Origin: Streptomyces vietnamensis
Lineage (GTDB): Bacteria > Actinomycetota > Actinomycetes > Streptomycetales > Streptomycetaceae
Direction of reading: 5' to 3'
NCBI RefSeq assembly: GCF_000830005.1
Contig: NZ_CP010407.1
Coordinates: 186,001 to 250,000 of the forward strand
Length of the DNA stretch: 64,000 bases
Notes under the pieces: generated by a model
What the model was told of the DNA's origin: nothing
Database searches by the model: none
The model's input: the letters and a program-made list of their open reading frames with translations, nothing else
Program-made: the position numbers and the translations under genes
Shown here: piece by piece, positions 56,372 through 64,000 of the stretch
Position numbering within the stretch: position 1 is the first letter of the stretch
Layout: every line of letters starts with the position of its first letter

Positions 56372-57619
56372 CTACGACGTCTTCTGGTGCACCGGGATGC
56401 CGGCGCCGGTGTCGGCGGTGCTCGTACTCGTGTCGAGGGCGGGGAGTTCCGTGTCTGTCCGGCGGCCGCGGGCCCACATCGCCAGGGAGAGGAGCAGGGC
56501 GGCCGTCGTGGCCAGGGCGGCCGTCAGCGTGACGTCCCGGACGCCGAAGCCGAGGTCGATGGTCGTGCCGCCGAGCCAGGCGCCGAGTCCGTTGCCCAGG
56601 TTGAACGCGGACACGTTGGCCGAGAGGGCGAGCGCCGGCGCGGCGGAGGCCACCGAGAGGATCCGGGCCTGGAGCGCCGGGATGATGGAGAAGCCGGCGG
56701 CGCCGAACAGGAACAGGGCGGCGACCGCGGGGATCTGGTAGGGACTGACGGCCCAGAAGAGTACGAGCGAGAGCAGCAGGGCTGCTTGGGCGGTGAGCAC
56801 GCCGCGCATGACGTTGGTGTCCGCGGCCCTGCCCCCGAGGATGTTGCCCAGCACCGAGCCGATGCCGAAGACGATCAGCAGGACGCCGACCATGGCGGGC
56901 ACGAAGTGGCTGACGTCGCGGAGCAGGGGCGCCAGGTAGGTCGACGTGGTGAAGACCGCTCCCTGGGCGAGCACGGTGATCAGCATGGACAGCTGGAGGC
57001 TTCCGCTGCGGAACACCTTCAGCTGGTCCCGCAGCGAGACGTCCTCCTCGGCGCCCTCCTCGCCTCCGGTGCTGAGACCGCTCGGCACGAACGCGTAGAT
57101 GAGGACGACGCACGCCACGGCGAAGACCGTGATGAAGACGAAGGTGGAGCGCCAGCCGAACTGCTGGCCGATGAGCGTTCCGATGGGGGATCCGAGCACG
57201 TTGGCGAAGTTGAAGCCCAGCGCGATCTTGGCCATGGCGGTCGCCTGCTTGTCCGGAGGGGACATGAGGGCGGCGACGTGCCAGGCCACGGCGGCGAAGG
57301 TGCCGTGGCTGAACGAGGTGAAGATGCGCGCTCCCATCAGCATCCCGTAGTTGGGCGCCAGCGCCGCGACGACGTTGCCCACGATGAAGATGCCCATAAG
57401 CCCGAGCAGCAGCCCCTTCCGGGACCACTTGGCGGTCAGCAGGGTGATGATCGGGCCGCCGATGGTCACGCCCAGCGCGTAGCCGGTGACCAGGAGGCCG
57501 ACCGTCGGGACGGACACTCCCAGATCGGCGGACATCTCAGGCAGGATCCCCGCGATGGCGATCTCGGCGGTACCCACGCAGAAGACCCCGAGCATCAGGG
57601 CGAGGAGGGGTAAGGGCAT
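56372..57619 (-). CDS. DHA1-family MFS exporter
   Basis: Major facilitator of 415 residues with 12 predicted helices, starting MPLPLLALMLGVFCVGTAEI as in AraJ/YdhP-type drug or sugar exporters. The loop 2-3 motif is seen as GGPIITLLTAKWSRKGLLLG and motif C as GSPIGTLIG. A hydrophilic central loop has SGLSTGGEEGAEEDVSLRD. It probably exports a small molecule. It is divergent from a MarR regulator; ATGCATGCGATTGCATG-type sequence lies just inside its promoter and recurs before the cyclitol operon, so the product of that operon may be its cargo. Confidence 0.92.
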   Translation of the reverse strand: MPLPLLALMLGVFCVGTAEIAIAGILPEMSADLGVSVPTVGLLVTGYALGVTIGGPIITLLTAKWSRKGLLLGLMGIFIVGNVVAALAPNYGMLMGARIFTSFSHGTFAAVAWHVAALMSPPDKQATAMAKIALGFNFANVLGSPIGTLIGQQFGWRSTFVFITVFAVACVVLIYAFVPSGLSTGGEEGAEEDVSLRDQLKVFRSGSLQLSMLITVLAQGAVFTTSTYLAPLLRDVSHFVPAMVGVLLIVFGIGSVLGNILGGRAADTNVMRGVLTAQAALLLSLVLFWAVSPYQIPAVAALFLFGAAGFSIIPALQARILSVASAAPALALSANVSAFNLGNGLGAWLGGTTIDLGFGVRDVTLTAALATTAALLLSLAMWARGRRTDTELPALDTSTSTADTGAGIPVHQKTS

Positions 57620-57652
57620 GGTGACCGAGCCTTTCTGGGGGGTGCGCTTTCC

Positions 57653-57702
57653 AATGCATGCGATTGCATGTAAATGATGAACGAACACGAGGGTGCGGTC
57701 AA
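57653..57702 (-). promoter_or_regulatory. Promoter and MarR-type operator of MFS gene
   Basis: On the minus strand TTGACC (57697-57702) and CATCAT (57674-57679) stand 17 bases apart. Directly downstream is CATGCGATTGCATG, a dyad with 5-bp arms containing the ATGCA half-site found twice in front of the cyclitol operon. Confidence 0.55.
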
Positions 57703-57781
57703 CCGGCGCAAGGAGTTACGCTGGGCAACGTGACAGACGGGTAAACAGAACGTCCAGAAGACTCAGCGAAGGGCCGCACCA

Positions 57782-58240
57782 ATGGAGACCTGGGGACCCG
57801 GCGGCGAGGTGGACGAACTCGCCCTCTGGCGGCAGTTGGCCCGCCTGATGGAGCAGGTCAACTCGGCGGCCAGCAGGCGACTGGCCCGCAACCACGGAGT
57901 CTCCACCAGTGAACTCCTGCTCCTGCTCTCCCTGTCGGAGCGACGGGACGGCACCCTTCGGATCTCGGAGCTCGTGAAGGCACTGGGCACCAACCAGCCC
58001 TCCGTCAGCCGGATGGTCGCCCGCCTCGAAGAGGCCGAGTGGGTCGTACGCCGCTCCGCCGCCGACGACAAGCGCGGGGTGGACGTACAGGTCACCGAGG
58101 CGGGTCGGCAGGTCGCCGGGGCGGCGGAGCAGACCCTGCGCAAGGCGCTGACCGAGACCTTCGATGCGGCCGCGGTCAGCGACTCCACGGCCTCGCTCAT
58201 CGCCCGGCTCAGGTACGCGCCGGCCATGCCGGTGGACTGA
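57782..58240 (+). CDS. MarR-family transcriptional regulator
   Basis: MarR regulator of 152 residues: helix 1-2 LWRQLARLMEQVNSAASRRL, the winged helix ISELVKALGTNQPSVSRMVA with RLEEAEWVVRRSAADDKRGV as wing, and a C-terminal dimerisation helix. GAAGGG precedes the ATG. It lies between the divergent MFS exporter and the cyclitol operon, which starts 219 bases after its stop. ATGCAT-containing dyads occur at both flanking promoters, so it probably represses exporter, itself and operon until a pathway metabolite binds. Confidence 0.93.
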   Translation: METWGPGGEVDELALWRQLARLMEQVNSAASRRLARNHGVSTSELLLLLSLSERRDGTLRISELVKALGTNQPSVSRMVARLEEAEWVVRRSAADDKRGVDVQVTEAGRQVAGAAEQTLRKALTETFDAAAVSDSTASLIARLRYAPAMPVD

Positions 58241-58319
58241 GCCCCCTCCCGCGACCCCCCGCGACCTCCCGCGATCTCCCCCGAGTCCCGCCGACGCCGG
58301 TTTCGGCGCCTCCATTTCT

Positions 58320-58385
58320 ATGCATGTGAATGCATCTACTGTGACCATGGTCACGTTGAAATGCATTCACGTGACGACCTAGCGT
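58320..58385 (+). promoter_or_regulatory. Promoter and nested dyads of cyclitol operon
   Basis: TTGAAA (58356-58361) and TAGCGT (58380-58385) are 18 bases apart. GTGAATGCAT (58326-58335) and ATGCATTCAC (58361-58370) are perfect inverted copies; the second lies in the promoter spacer. Between them is the perfect palindrome GTGACCATGGTCAC (58341-58354), centred on the same point. The position fits repression by the neighbouring MarR protein. Confidence 0.7.
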
Positions 58386-58458
58386 TCGAACTCGATGGCC
58401 GGCCCGCTTCGGACGGTTTGCCGCCATTGGTCCCCATCGAATCCGTGGAGGTCCCGCC

Positions 58459-59682
58459 ATGCCTGGTACCACAACGCCCCGGCCCGCCGGCCTGAATTCG
58501 ACTGCCGACCTTCCCAAGCCCCCCGGGCTGCACTGGAACGTACGGGCCAAACAGCCCGTCGACTACAGCGTCAGCATGGTGCGCGGGCTGCTCGACCCCG
58601 AGAACCCCACCCTCGCCCACGCCTGCGGCGGCGGCTGGGGACACCCCTTCCGCTCCCTCGTGGTGATCGACGCCGCCGTCGACGCGCTCTACCGGGGCCG
58701 GTTCGAGGCGTACTTCGCCCACTGGCGGATCGAGGCGACCTGGCAGGTCGTCCAGGGCGACGAGGAGGCGAAGTACCTGGAACAGGCCATCCTCGTCACC
58801 GAAGCCATGTCGCGCATGGGGATCCTGCGCCGCGCCGAGAAGGTCGTCGCCGTCGGCGGCGGCGTCGTCCTGGACATCGTCGGCTTCGCCGCGAGCATGT
58901 ACCGCCGCGGCGTGCCCTACATCCGCGTCCCCACCACGCTGATCGGCCAGATCGACGCGGGCATCGGGGTCAAGACCGGGATCAACTACGGTCACCACAA
59001 GAACCGACTGGGCTCCTACTTCGCGCCGGAACTCGCCCTGATCGACCCCGAGTTCCTCCGCACCATCGACCCGCGGCACGTGGCCAACGGCATGGCCGAG
59101 ATCGTCAAGATGGCGCTGGTCAAGGACGCCGCCCTCTTCGACCTGCTGGAGGCCACGGCCGGCACCATCACCTCCGACACCCTGGCCGGCTGCGGCTCCG
59201 CGGTGAGCGAGGTCCTGTCCAGGGCGATCTCCGGCATGCTCGACGAGCTGGAGCCCAACCTCTGGGAGCAGGTCCTGGAGAGGTCGGTCGACTACGGCCA
59301 CACCTTCAGCCCCTCCCTGGAACTGCGGGCCGACCCCCCTCTGCTGCACGGCGAGGCCGTGGCCGTCGACATGGCGATCTGCCTCGCCCTCGCCCATCTG
59401 CGCGGGCACCTGTCGGAGGAGGACACCGACCGGGCACTGCGGCTGATGCAGGGCCTCGGCCTGCCCGTCGCCCACCCGACCTTCACCCGGGAACTCCTCG
59501 AAGAGGCCCTGGCGGACGCGGTCAAGCACCGCGACGGGCTCCAGCGCGTGCCCCTCACCCGGGGCATCGGATCCGTGGTCTTCGCCAACGACCTCACCCC
59601 GGAAGAGCTCGGCCGCGCGCTGGACTTCGTCACCGGATGGAAGGCGACCAGGAACGGCGAGCTCGCCGGCGCCGCCATATGA
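58459..59682 (+). CDS. Sedoheptulose-7-phosphate cyclase (2-epi-5-epi-valiolone synthase type)
   Basis: Dehydroquinate-synthase-like cyclase of 407 residues. It converts sedoheptulose 7-phosphate to a C7 cyclitol such as 2-epi-5-epi-valiolone with NAD and a metal. The NAD-binding VVAVGGGVVLDIVGFAAS, RVPTTLIGQIDAGIGVKTG, HHKNRLGSYFAPELALID, VDYGHTFSPSLEL and HGEAVAVDM are the conserved blocks of this subfamily; GIGVKTGINYGHHKNRLG is far from true dehydroquinate synthase (which has GKTAVN/PQGKNMIG) and close to ValA/AcbC. Whether the product is 2-epi-5-epi-valiolone or 2-epi-valiolone cannot be told by eye. First gene of the operon; the stop overlaps the kinase start (ATGA). Confidence 0.9.
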   Translation: MPGTTTPRPAGLNSTADLPKPPGLHWNVRAKQPVDYSVSMVRGLLDPENPTLAHACGGGWGHPFRSLVVIDAAVDALYRGRFEAYFAHWRIEATWQVVQGDEEAKYLEQAILVTEAMSRMGILRRAEKVVAVGGGVVLDIVGFAASMYRRGVPYIRVPTTLIGQIDAGIGVKTGINYGHHKNRLGSYFAPELALIDPEFLRTIDPRHVANGMAEIVKMALVKDAALFDLLEATAGTITSDTLAGCGSAVSEVLSRAISGMLDELEPNLWEQVLERSVDYGHTFSPSLELRADPPLLHGEAVAVDMAICLALAHLRGHLSEEDTDRALRLMQGLGLPVAHPTFTRELLEEALADAVKHRDGLQRVPLTRGIGSVVFANDLTPEELGRALDFVTGWKATRNGELAGAAI

Positions 59683-60797
59683 GCGCCGCCGTCACCGTCT
59701 TCGACGTCGGCGGTACCCACATCCGCCAGGCGTGGTGGCTGCCCGGGGGCGAGCTGCGCGCCCGCACTTCGCGCCCCTCCCCCAGCTTCAGGCGCTTCCC
59801 CCGCGCCGGCGTCGCCGAGCTCCGGGCCATGATGGTCAAGGACCTGTGCGACGCGGTGCCCGAGACGCCGGGCGCCGTGGCCGGCGTCTCCTTCGGCGCC
59901 GCGCTCGACCACCGCTCCGGCCTCGTCTACGCCTCCGCGCCCCTGTGGGGCGAGCACAGCGAGCCGTACGATCTGCGGGCGGCGCTCACGGCCCGGCGCC
60001 GCGACGTCGACTGGCACATCGTCAACGACGTCACGGCCGCACTGCTGCACGCCGCCGCGCATCCCGGCCGCGACGCGCACCGCAAGATCCTGCTGGCCAC
60101 CGTCAGTTCGGGCATCGCCTGCCGCGTCATCGACCGGCGACGGGGCCTGATCCCGGTGGACAGCAGCGGGCTGCAGGGTGAGATCGGCCATCTGCCGGCC
60201 CACGCGGAACTGGCCGGACGACCGCTCGAAGCGACCTGCGACTGCGGGAAGCCGGGACACCTGGCGGCGTACTCCTCCGGCCCCGGCATCGCGCGGGCCG
60301 CGGACGTCCTCAAGGAGCGGGAGCCCGGCCGCTGGTCGGAGTCCCGGCTCGGTGCCCTGACGGCCGGCGGCCTCGGCTTCGAGGAAGCGCTGCGCGGGGC
60401 CCTCGACGAGCGGGACGCCCTCGCGGGCGAACTGCTCGACGCGGTCACCGCTCCCGTCGCGGACGTCCTGCGCACCGCCCTGTGCCTCGATCCCGAGATC
60501 GACGAGGCGGTCCTGACCGGCGGCGTCGTGCACGGCCTCGGCGACCACTACCGGCGCGCCCTGCTGAGGTCCCTCGCCCGGCAGGGTCTTTACCTGACCA
60601 GCGAGCACACCCCCGACTGGTGGGAGCGGCGCATCACCGTCACCGCCCCCGGGGAGGCCGACGGCCTGGTGGGCGCGGGGATCGCGGCCCACGCCGCGAC
60701 GGCCACTCCGGCCGCCACTCCGACCACCGCCCTTGCTGTTCCGGCCGCCGCTCCCGCGGTCCCGGTCGTGTCCGCGCCCTCCGGGGCGGCGGCATGA
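59679..60797 (+). CDS. ROK-like sugar/cyclitol kinase
   Basis: Kinase of 372 residues with the actin-like ATPase fold: phosphate-1 motif VTVFDVGGTHIRQAWW, HIVNDVTAALLHAAA with the catalytic Asp, LATVSSGIACRVI, and the zinc-type cluster CDCGKPGHLAAYSSGPG of ROK proteins. Kinases at this position in validamycin and acarbose clusters (ValC, AcbM) phosphorylate the valiolone cyclitol at O-7. The C-terminal 40 residues are a low-complexity Ala-Thr-Pro tail. It overlaps the genes on both sides by four bases. Assignment as cyclitol kinase is inferred from context. Confidence 0.87.
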   Translation: MSAAVTVFDVGGTHIRQAWWLPGGELRARTSRPSPSFRRFPRAGVAELRAMMVKDLCDAVPETPGAVAGVSFGAALDHRSGLVYASAPLWGEHSEPYDLRAALTARRRDVDWHIVNDVTAALLHAAAHPGRDAHRKILLATVSSGIACRVIDRRRGLIPVDSSGLQGEIGHLPAHAELAGRPLEATCDCGKPGHLAAYSSGPGIARAADVLKEREPGRWSESRLGALTAGGLGFEEALRGALDERDALAGELLDAVTAPVADVLRTALCLDPEIDEAVLTGGVVHGLGDHYRRALLRSLARQGLYLTSEHTPDWWERRITVTAPGEADGLVGAGIAAHAATATPAATPTTALAVPAAAPAVPVVSAPSGAAA

Positions 60798-61957
60798 CGG
60801 CGCCGGAGGACATTCCCAGCCACCGGGCGCTCGTCCGCGAGGCGGGGAAGGTCCGCCTGCGCCTGCGCCCCACCCCGTACCCCTCCCCGGGTGAACTGCT
60901 GGTGACCACCCCGGTGGCGGGGCTGTGCGGGACGGACATCCAGATGCTGCGCGGGCTGCGCGACGACCCGGCGCCCGTCATCGGCCACGAAGGCGTCGCC
61001 CGGGTGGTCGCCGCCGGCCCGGGCGTCCCCGGGTCCCTGGCGCCCGGTACCCCCGTCGTCGTCAACCCGACCCACGGGGACGACCCGTCCTTCCTGCTCG
61101 GGCACAACGTCGACGGCCTGCTCCAGGAGTTCACCCTCATCCCCGCCACTGCGGTACGGGGCGGCCTCGTCGTCCCGCTGGAGCAGGTGCCCGACGCCGA
61201 GCTCGGCACCCTCGTCGAACCGCTGGCGGCCGTACGGTACGCCCTCGGCCTCCTGGCGGCGGCCCGCCCGCGCACCCTGGTCGTGTACGGCGACGGGAAC
61301 ATCGGCCAGCTCGCCGTGCGCGCCGCCCGCGGCCTGCTCGGGGCGGAGGTCCGCGTCCTGCTCGTGCACCACACGCCCGAGGGGCGCCGGTGGAGCGAAC
61401 GGCACCCCGTTCCCGGAACGGAGTTGGTGGGCGGGGCGGCCACGGGCGGGCCGCCGCCGGTCGGCGACGGGCCCACGGCCGCCCTGCTCGCCACCCCGCG
61501 CGACGGGACCCTGGACGCCCTCGCCTCCGCCCTGCGGTTCGGCCACGGCGGCGACGGCGACGGCGACCTGACCGTCGACCTGTTCGGCGGCCTCCCGCCC
61601 GGCGCCGCCAGTGACCTCCTGCCCGGGGTCGACCTCGCCGCGGTGCGGGCCGCCAACTGCGCCGGACGCCCCGTGCCGGCGGTGTTCACCGAGGCGACCA
61701 CGGCCGAGGGCCGGCGCGTCCGGCTGACCGGCCACCGCGGCGTGGGCAACGGCCACCTCCTGGAGGCCGCCGCCGAGCTGTGGCGCCACCCGGAGCTCTA
61801 CCGGGACCTGGTGACCCACGTCGTGGAGCCCGCCGAGGCCGCCCGCATCATGAACGACCTCTCGGTCGGCCGCCGACGGACCGTCGACGGGAACCGGCTC
61901 CTCAAACTCGCCGTGCGCTTCGCCCCGGCACCGGCCCCACTCAAGGAGAGATGGTGA
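60794..61957 (+). CDS. Zinc-type alcohol dehydrogenase (cyclitol dehydrogenase candidate)
   Basis: Medium-chain dehydrogenase of 387 residues. The catalytic zinc site shows GLCGTDIQMLRGLRDDPAPV and GHEGVARVV; the coenzyme domain shows LVVYGDGNIGQLAVRAARGL. The four-cysteine structural zinc lobe is not seen, so it may have only the catalytic zinc. The C-terminal part TEATTAEGRRVRLTGHRGVG and an LVTHVVEPAEAARIMNDL end match sugar-type dehydrogenases. In context it would oxidise or reduce a hydroxyl of the C7 cyclitol. It starts at the ATGA overlap with the kinase. Confidence 0.87.
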   Translation: MTAPEDIPSHRALVREAGKVRLRLRPTPYPSPGELLVTTPVAGLCGTDIQMLRGLRDDPAPVIGHEGVARVVAAGPGVPGSLAPGTPVVVNPTHGDDPSFLLGHNVDGLLQEFTLIPATAVRGGLVVPLEQVPDAELGTLVEPLAAVRYALGLLAAARPRTLVVYGDGNIGQLAVRAARGLLGAEVRVLLVHHTPEGRRWSERHPVPGTELVGGAATGGPPPVGDGPTAALLATPRDGTLDALASALRFGHGGDGDGDLTVDLFGGLPPGAASDLLPGVDLAAVRAANCAGRPVPAVFTEATTAEGRRVRLTGHRGVGNGHLLEAAAELWRHPELYRDLVTHVVEPAEAARIMNDLSVGRRRTVDGNRLLKLAVRFAPAPAPLKERW

Positions 61958-62742
61958 CAGCACAAGGTCAGAACGACCGCCGCGCGCTGGTGATCGGCGG
62001 CTCGACGGGCATAGGCCGCGGCATCGCCGACGCCTGGGCCGACGCGGGCCTCGACGTGACGGTGCTCAGCAGGTCCGCCCCGGCCGGCCCAGGCGCCGAC
62101 CGGCTCCGCTGGACGGCCGTGGACCTCACGGACCCCGACCGGGTCGTCGAGGCCCTGGACGCGACGGCGGCGGAACCCCTGCGCGCCGTCTGCTACTCGG
62201 CGGTCCACTACGGCGCCGGGCGCGCCCTGTTCCGGGACTGCGACGTGGCCGAGTGGCGCCGCCAGATCGACGTCAACCTGCACGGCCTCTGGCTGACGCT
62301 GGACCGGACGCTCCCGGCGCTGCGCCGCCCCGACTCCCCCGGAGTGTTCCTCGGGATCTCCTCCGAGGTCGTCTACAACGCGGGTCCCGGCCGGTCCGGG
62401 TACGCCGCCTCGAAGGCCGCCGCCTCGGCGCTGCTCGACTCCGTCGCCCAGGAGGAGAGCGCCGAATCGCCCGGCGGGGAGGCCCTGCGCATCGTCCAGG
62501 CCCTCCCCGCCGGCATGGTCGACACCCCCGGGATCCGGCGCCGCCGCCCCGAGGACTTCGACTACAGCGCCTACATGACGCCGGCCGGCTTCGGACCGCT
62601 GGCCCGCGAGCTGGCGGCGACGTCCGGTGCCGGACTGCACGGCGCGCACCTCGTGGTCGACGGCTCCGGCGCCTGGCGTCCGGTCGGTGACGGGATGCCC
62701 GTCTCCCAGAGCCGCGTCCTCACCGCGCGGACGGCGTCGTGA
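61954..62742 (+). CDS. Short-chain dehydrogenase/reductase
   Basis: SDR of 262 residues: cofactor motif ALVIGGSTGIGRGIADAWAD, then DLTD, a central helix with QIDVNLHGLWLTLD (Asn of the tetrad), catalytic Ser in GISSEVVYNAG and YAASKAA with Tyr and Lys. It would set the oxidation state of another ring carbon. GTG 61954 gives a GTGA overlap and places AAGGAG five bases upstream; ATG 61951 is in frame but too near the ribosome site. The stop overlaps the next start. Confidence 0.9.
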   Translation: MTAQGQNDRRALVIGGSTGIGRGIADAWADAGLDVTVLSRSAPAGPGADRLRWTAVDLTDPDRVVEALDATAAEPLRAVCYSAVHYGAGRALFRDCDVAEWRRQIDVNLHGLWLTLDRTLPALRRPDSPGVFLGISSEVVYNAGPGRSGYAASKAAASALLDSVAQEESAESPGGEALRIVQALPAGMVDTPGIRRRRPEDFDYSAYMTPAGFGPLARELAATSGAGLHGAHLVVDGSGAWRPVGDGMPVSQSRVLTARTAS

Positions 62743-63584
62743 CCCGGTCCCCCCGGGTGGGACTCGCCGGCTGGCGGCTGCCGGGGAACCACTTCGGCGC
62801 CGCCGCGCTGGCCCGGCGGGCGGGCGCCGACGGCCTCCAGCTCGACCTCGGCGGCCCGGGCCGGGGGCCGTGGCTCGACGCTCCGGGCACCGTGGACCGG
62901 CTCCGTGACGACTGCGCCGCGCACGGCGTGGAGCTGCTCGGGGTCGCGGGCAACACCCTCAACGACATCGGGCTCACGGCACCGGCCGGCAGTCGGGACG
63001 CGCTGCGCGCCCGGCGCGTCCTGGTCCGCGTCCTGGACACGGCCCGGGCCCTGGGCGCGCCCCTGGCGTTCGTCCCGAGCTTCCGCCGCAGCGCCATCGA
63101 CGGCCCGGACGACCTGAGGCGCACCGCGGACGTCCTGGCCTGGGCGGCCCGGGAGGCCGACGCGCGCGGACTGCTCCTGGCCGGCGAGAACGCCCTGCAA
63201 CCCGCCGCCGCGCGCGCCCTCGTGGAGCAGGTGGCCGTCCCCTCCTTCCGGCTGGTGCTCGACACCTACAACCCGCGGGTGTACGGGGTCGACGTCCTGG
63301 CGCTGATCGAGGCGACGCACCCGTGGATCGCGCCGCAGGTCCACCTCAAGGACGGCACCGGCGGCGTCGTGGGCCGGGAGCTGCTCGGGGACGGGGACGG
63401 CGGGGTGTGGGAGGCCCTGGCCGCCCTCCTCGCGCACACGGGCGCGTCCCCCGACGCGCTGGTCCTCGAGAACGACTACCGCGACGGCGACCTCCGGCGC
63501 CTCGCCCTCGACATCGGGCGGGCCCGCGTCCGCGCCGCGCGGGCGGAGCTGCCGGCCACTGCCCCGGACCACCCAAGGAGCTGA
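62739..63584 (+). CDS. TIM-barrel sugar phosphate isomerase/epimerase-like protein
   Basis: Xylose-isomerase-like TIM barrel (AP-endonuclease-2 superfamily) of 281 residues: RVGLAGWRLPGNHFGAAALA, then GVELLGVAGNTLND, AWAAREADARGLLLAGENAL with a metal Glu, LVLDTYNPRVYG with Asp, QVHLKDGTGG with His-Lys-Asp and LVLENDYRDG with the last Glu. These are the metal-ligand positions of the superfamily. It may epimerise or isomerise a keto-cyclitol, the job that ValD does with a different fold in validamycin. GTG 62739 overlaps the SDR stop. Confidence 0.85.
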   Translation: MTRSPRVGLAGWRLPGNHFGAAALARRAGADGLQLDLGGPGRGPWLDAPGTVDRLRDDCAAHGVELLGVAGNTLNDIGLTAPAGSRDALRARRVLVRVLDTARALGAPLAFVPSFRRSAIDGPDDLRRTADVLAWAAREADARGLLLAGENALQPAAARALVEQVAVPSFRLVLDTYNPRVYGVDVLALIEATHPWIAPQVHLKDGTGGVVGRELLGDGDGGVWEALAALLAHTGASPDALVLENDYRDGDLRRLALDIGRARVRAARAELPATAPDHPRS

Positions 63585-63585
63585 C

Positions 63586-64000
63586 ATGTCCACCGTTCCG
63601 TCGACCTACGAGACGACCAGGCTGAGGGACGGCGTGGTGAGCTTCGGCGCGCACGCCTTCCCGCACGAGGCGCTCGGTGACGACACCGTCGTCATCAGGC
63701 CCGACCACATGGGCATCTGCCGCGCCGACGTCAAGGAGATCCTCGGCTCGCGCGACGTCCCCGAGGACCGGGGGCCGCTGTTCGGCCACGAGCTCGTGGG
63801 CTCCGTCTTCTTCGCGGGGTCCCGCAGCGGATTCGAGGCGGGTGACACCGTCACGCTCAATCCGAACATCACCCCTCACCGCACCACCGGCTTCGCCGAG
63901 TACGTCTTCGTACGGGGCTCGAAGGAGCAGCTGGAGCAGGCCGTCGTACGGGTCCCCGGGCCGTACGACGGCAAGGACGTCTGGATGCCGGAGCCGTTCG
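63586..64000 (+). CDS. Zinc-type alcohol dehydrogenase (3' part beyond window)
   Basis: First 138 residues of a second medium-chain dehydrogenase. The catalytic zinc motif is MGICRADVKEILGSRDVPED and GHELVGSVFFAGS, followed by the GFAEYVFVRGSKEQ segment. AAGGAG lies five bases before the ATG, and the gap to the previous stop is one base. It continues the operon, so the cluster goes on past the window. Function within the cyclitol pathway is inferred. Confidence 0.85.
   Translation, partial: MSTVPSTYETTRLRDGVVSFGAHAFPHEALGDDTVVIRPDHMGICRADVKEILGSRDVPEDRGPLFGHELVGSVFFAGSRSGFEAGDTVTLNPNITPHRTTGFAEYVFVRGSKEQLEQAVVRVPGPYDGKDVWMPEPF

Noticed and set aside
58459..59682. Reading the cyclase as the primary dehydroquinate synthase (aroB)
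   Set aside because: The conserved blocks follow the sugar-phosphate cyclase subfamily, and no other shikimate gene is near.

Overview
The window looks like a Streptomyces-type (Streptomyces or Kitasatospora) chromosome. GC content is very high, many genes start with GTG, four-base ATGA/GTGA overlaps join neighbouring genes, and secreted proteins carry Tat or lipoprotein signals with CBM2 or X2-type modules. I recognise no tRNA or rRNA gene, phage module or replication origin.

Region 1 (1-21,212) is one large glycan-utilisation locus. A minus-strand run reads GH3, CE7 esterase, GH1, GH31 alpha-xylosidase (cut by the left edge). It is divergent from a plus-strand run of lipoprotein binding protein, two ABC permeases, LacI regulator, GH42, GH36, secreted GH51-like/CBM2, GH43 and secreted GH5 with X2-like modules. 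Secreted enzymes would cut the polymer, the ABC importer would take up oligosaccharides (its ATPase is not here; in streptomycetes a shared MsiK-type ATPase usually serves), and the intracellular exo-enzymes would finish the job. The combination of GH5_4-like endoglucanase, YicI-like alpha-xylosidase, beta-galactosidase and beta-glucosidases suggests xyloglucan or a galactosylated hemicellulose. LacI-type dyads lie in the divergent promoter. A perfect copy of the symmetric lac operator overlaps the GH42 stop codon.

Region 2 (about 21.2-46.6 kb) is accessory DNA: intact small regulator/enzyme pairs mixed with decayed mobile elements (IS5, IS110, IS701, ISL3 and IS481 pieces) and broken genes (PIG-L deacetylase, methyltransferase, UDP-glucose dehydrogenase, CPBP protease). 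Intact pieces include an aminoglycoside-phosphotransferase-like kinase, a peptidoglycan amidase, HxlR/DoxX inside the ends of an IS701-type element, a GlxA-like regulator with a dienelactone hydrolase, a PadR-controlled monooxygenase operon, a BBE-type flavin oxidase, a CGNR regulator with an NAD-dependent oxidoreductase, and a TetR regulator with a stand-alone KAS II. Several of these divergent pairs have clear palindromic operators. Three solitary type I-E-like CRISPR repeats occur without cas genes.

Region 3 (46.6-57.6 kb) holds a rifampicin monooxygenase (rox), two NCS2 nucleobase transporters around a double-HTH regulator, a Tat-exported alpha/beta hydrolase, a MOSC protein and an MFS exporter.

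Region 4 (57.6-64.0 kb, running off the right edge) is the most interesting. A MarR regulator sits between the MFS exporter and a tightly overlapped operon of sedoheptulose-7-phosphate cyclase, ROK-like kinase, zinc dehydrogenase, SDR, TIM-barrel isomerase and a second zinc dehydrogenase. This is the core of a C7-cyclitol (validamycin/acarbose-like) pathway. Shared ATGCAT-type dyads lie next to both flanking promoters, so exporter, regulator and pathway probably form one regulon. No glycosyltransferase or aminotransferase is visible before the window ends, so the product is unknown.
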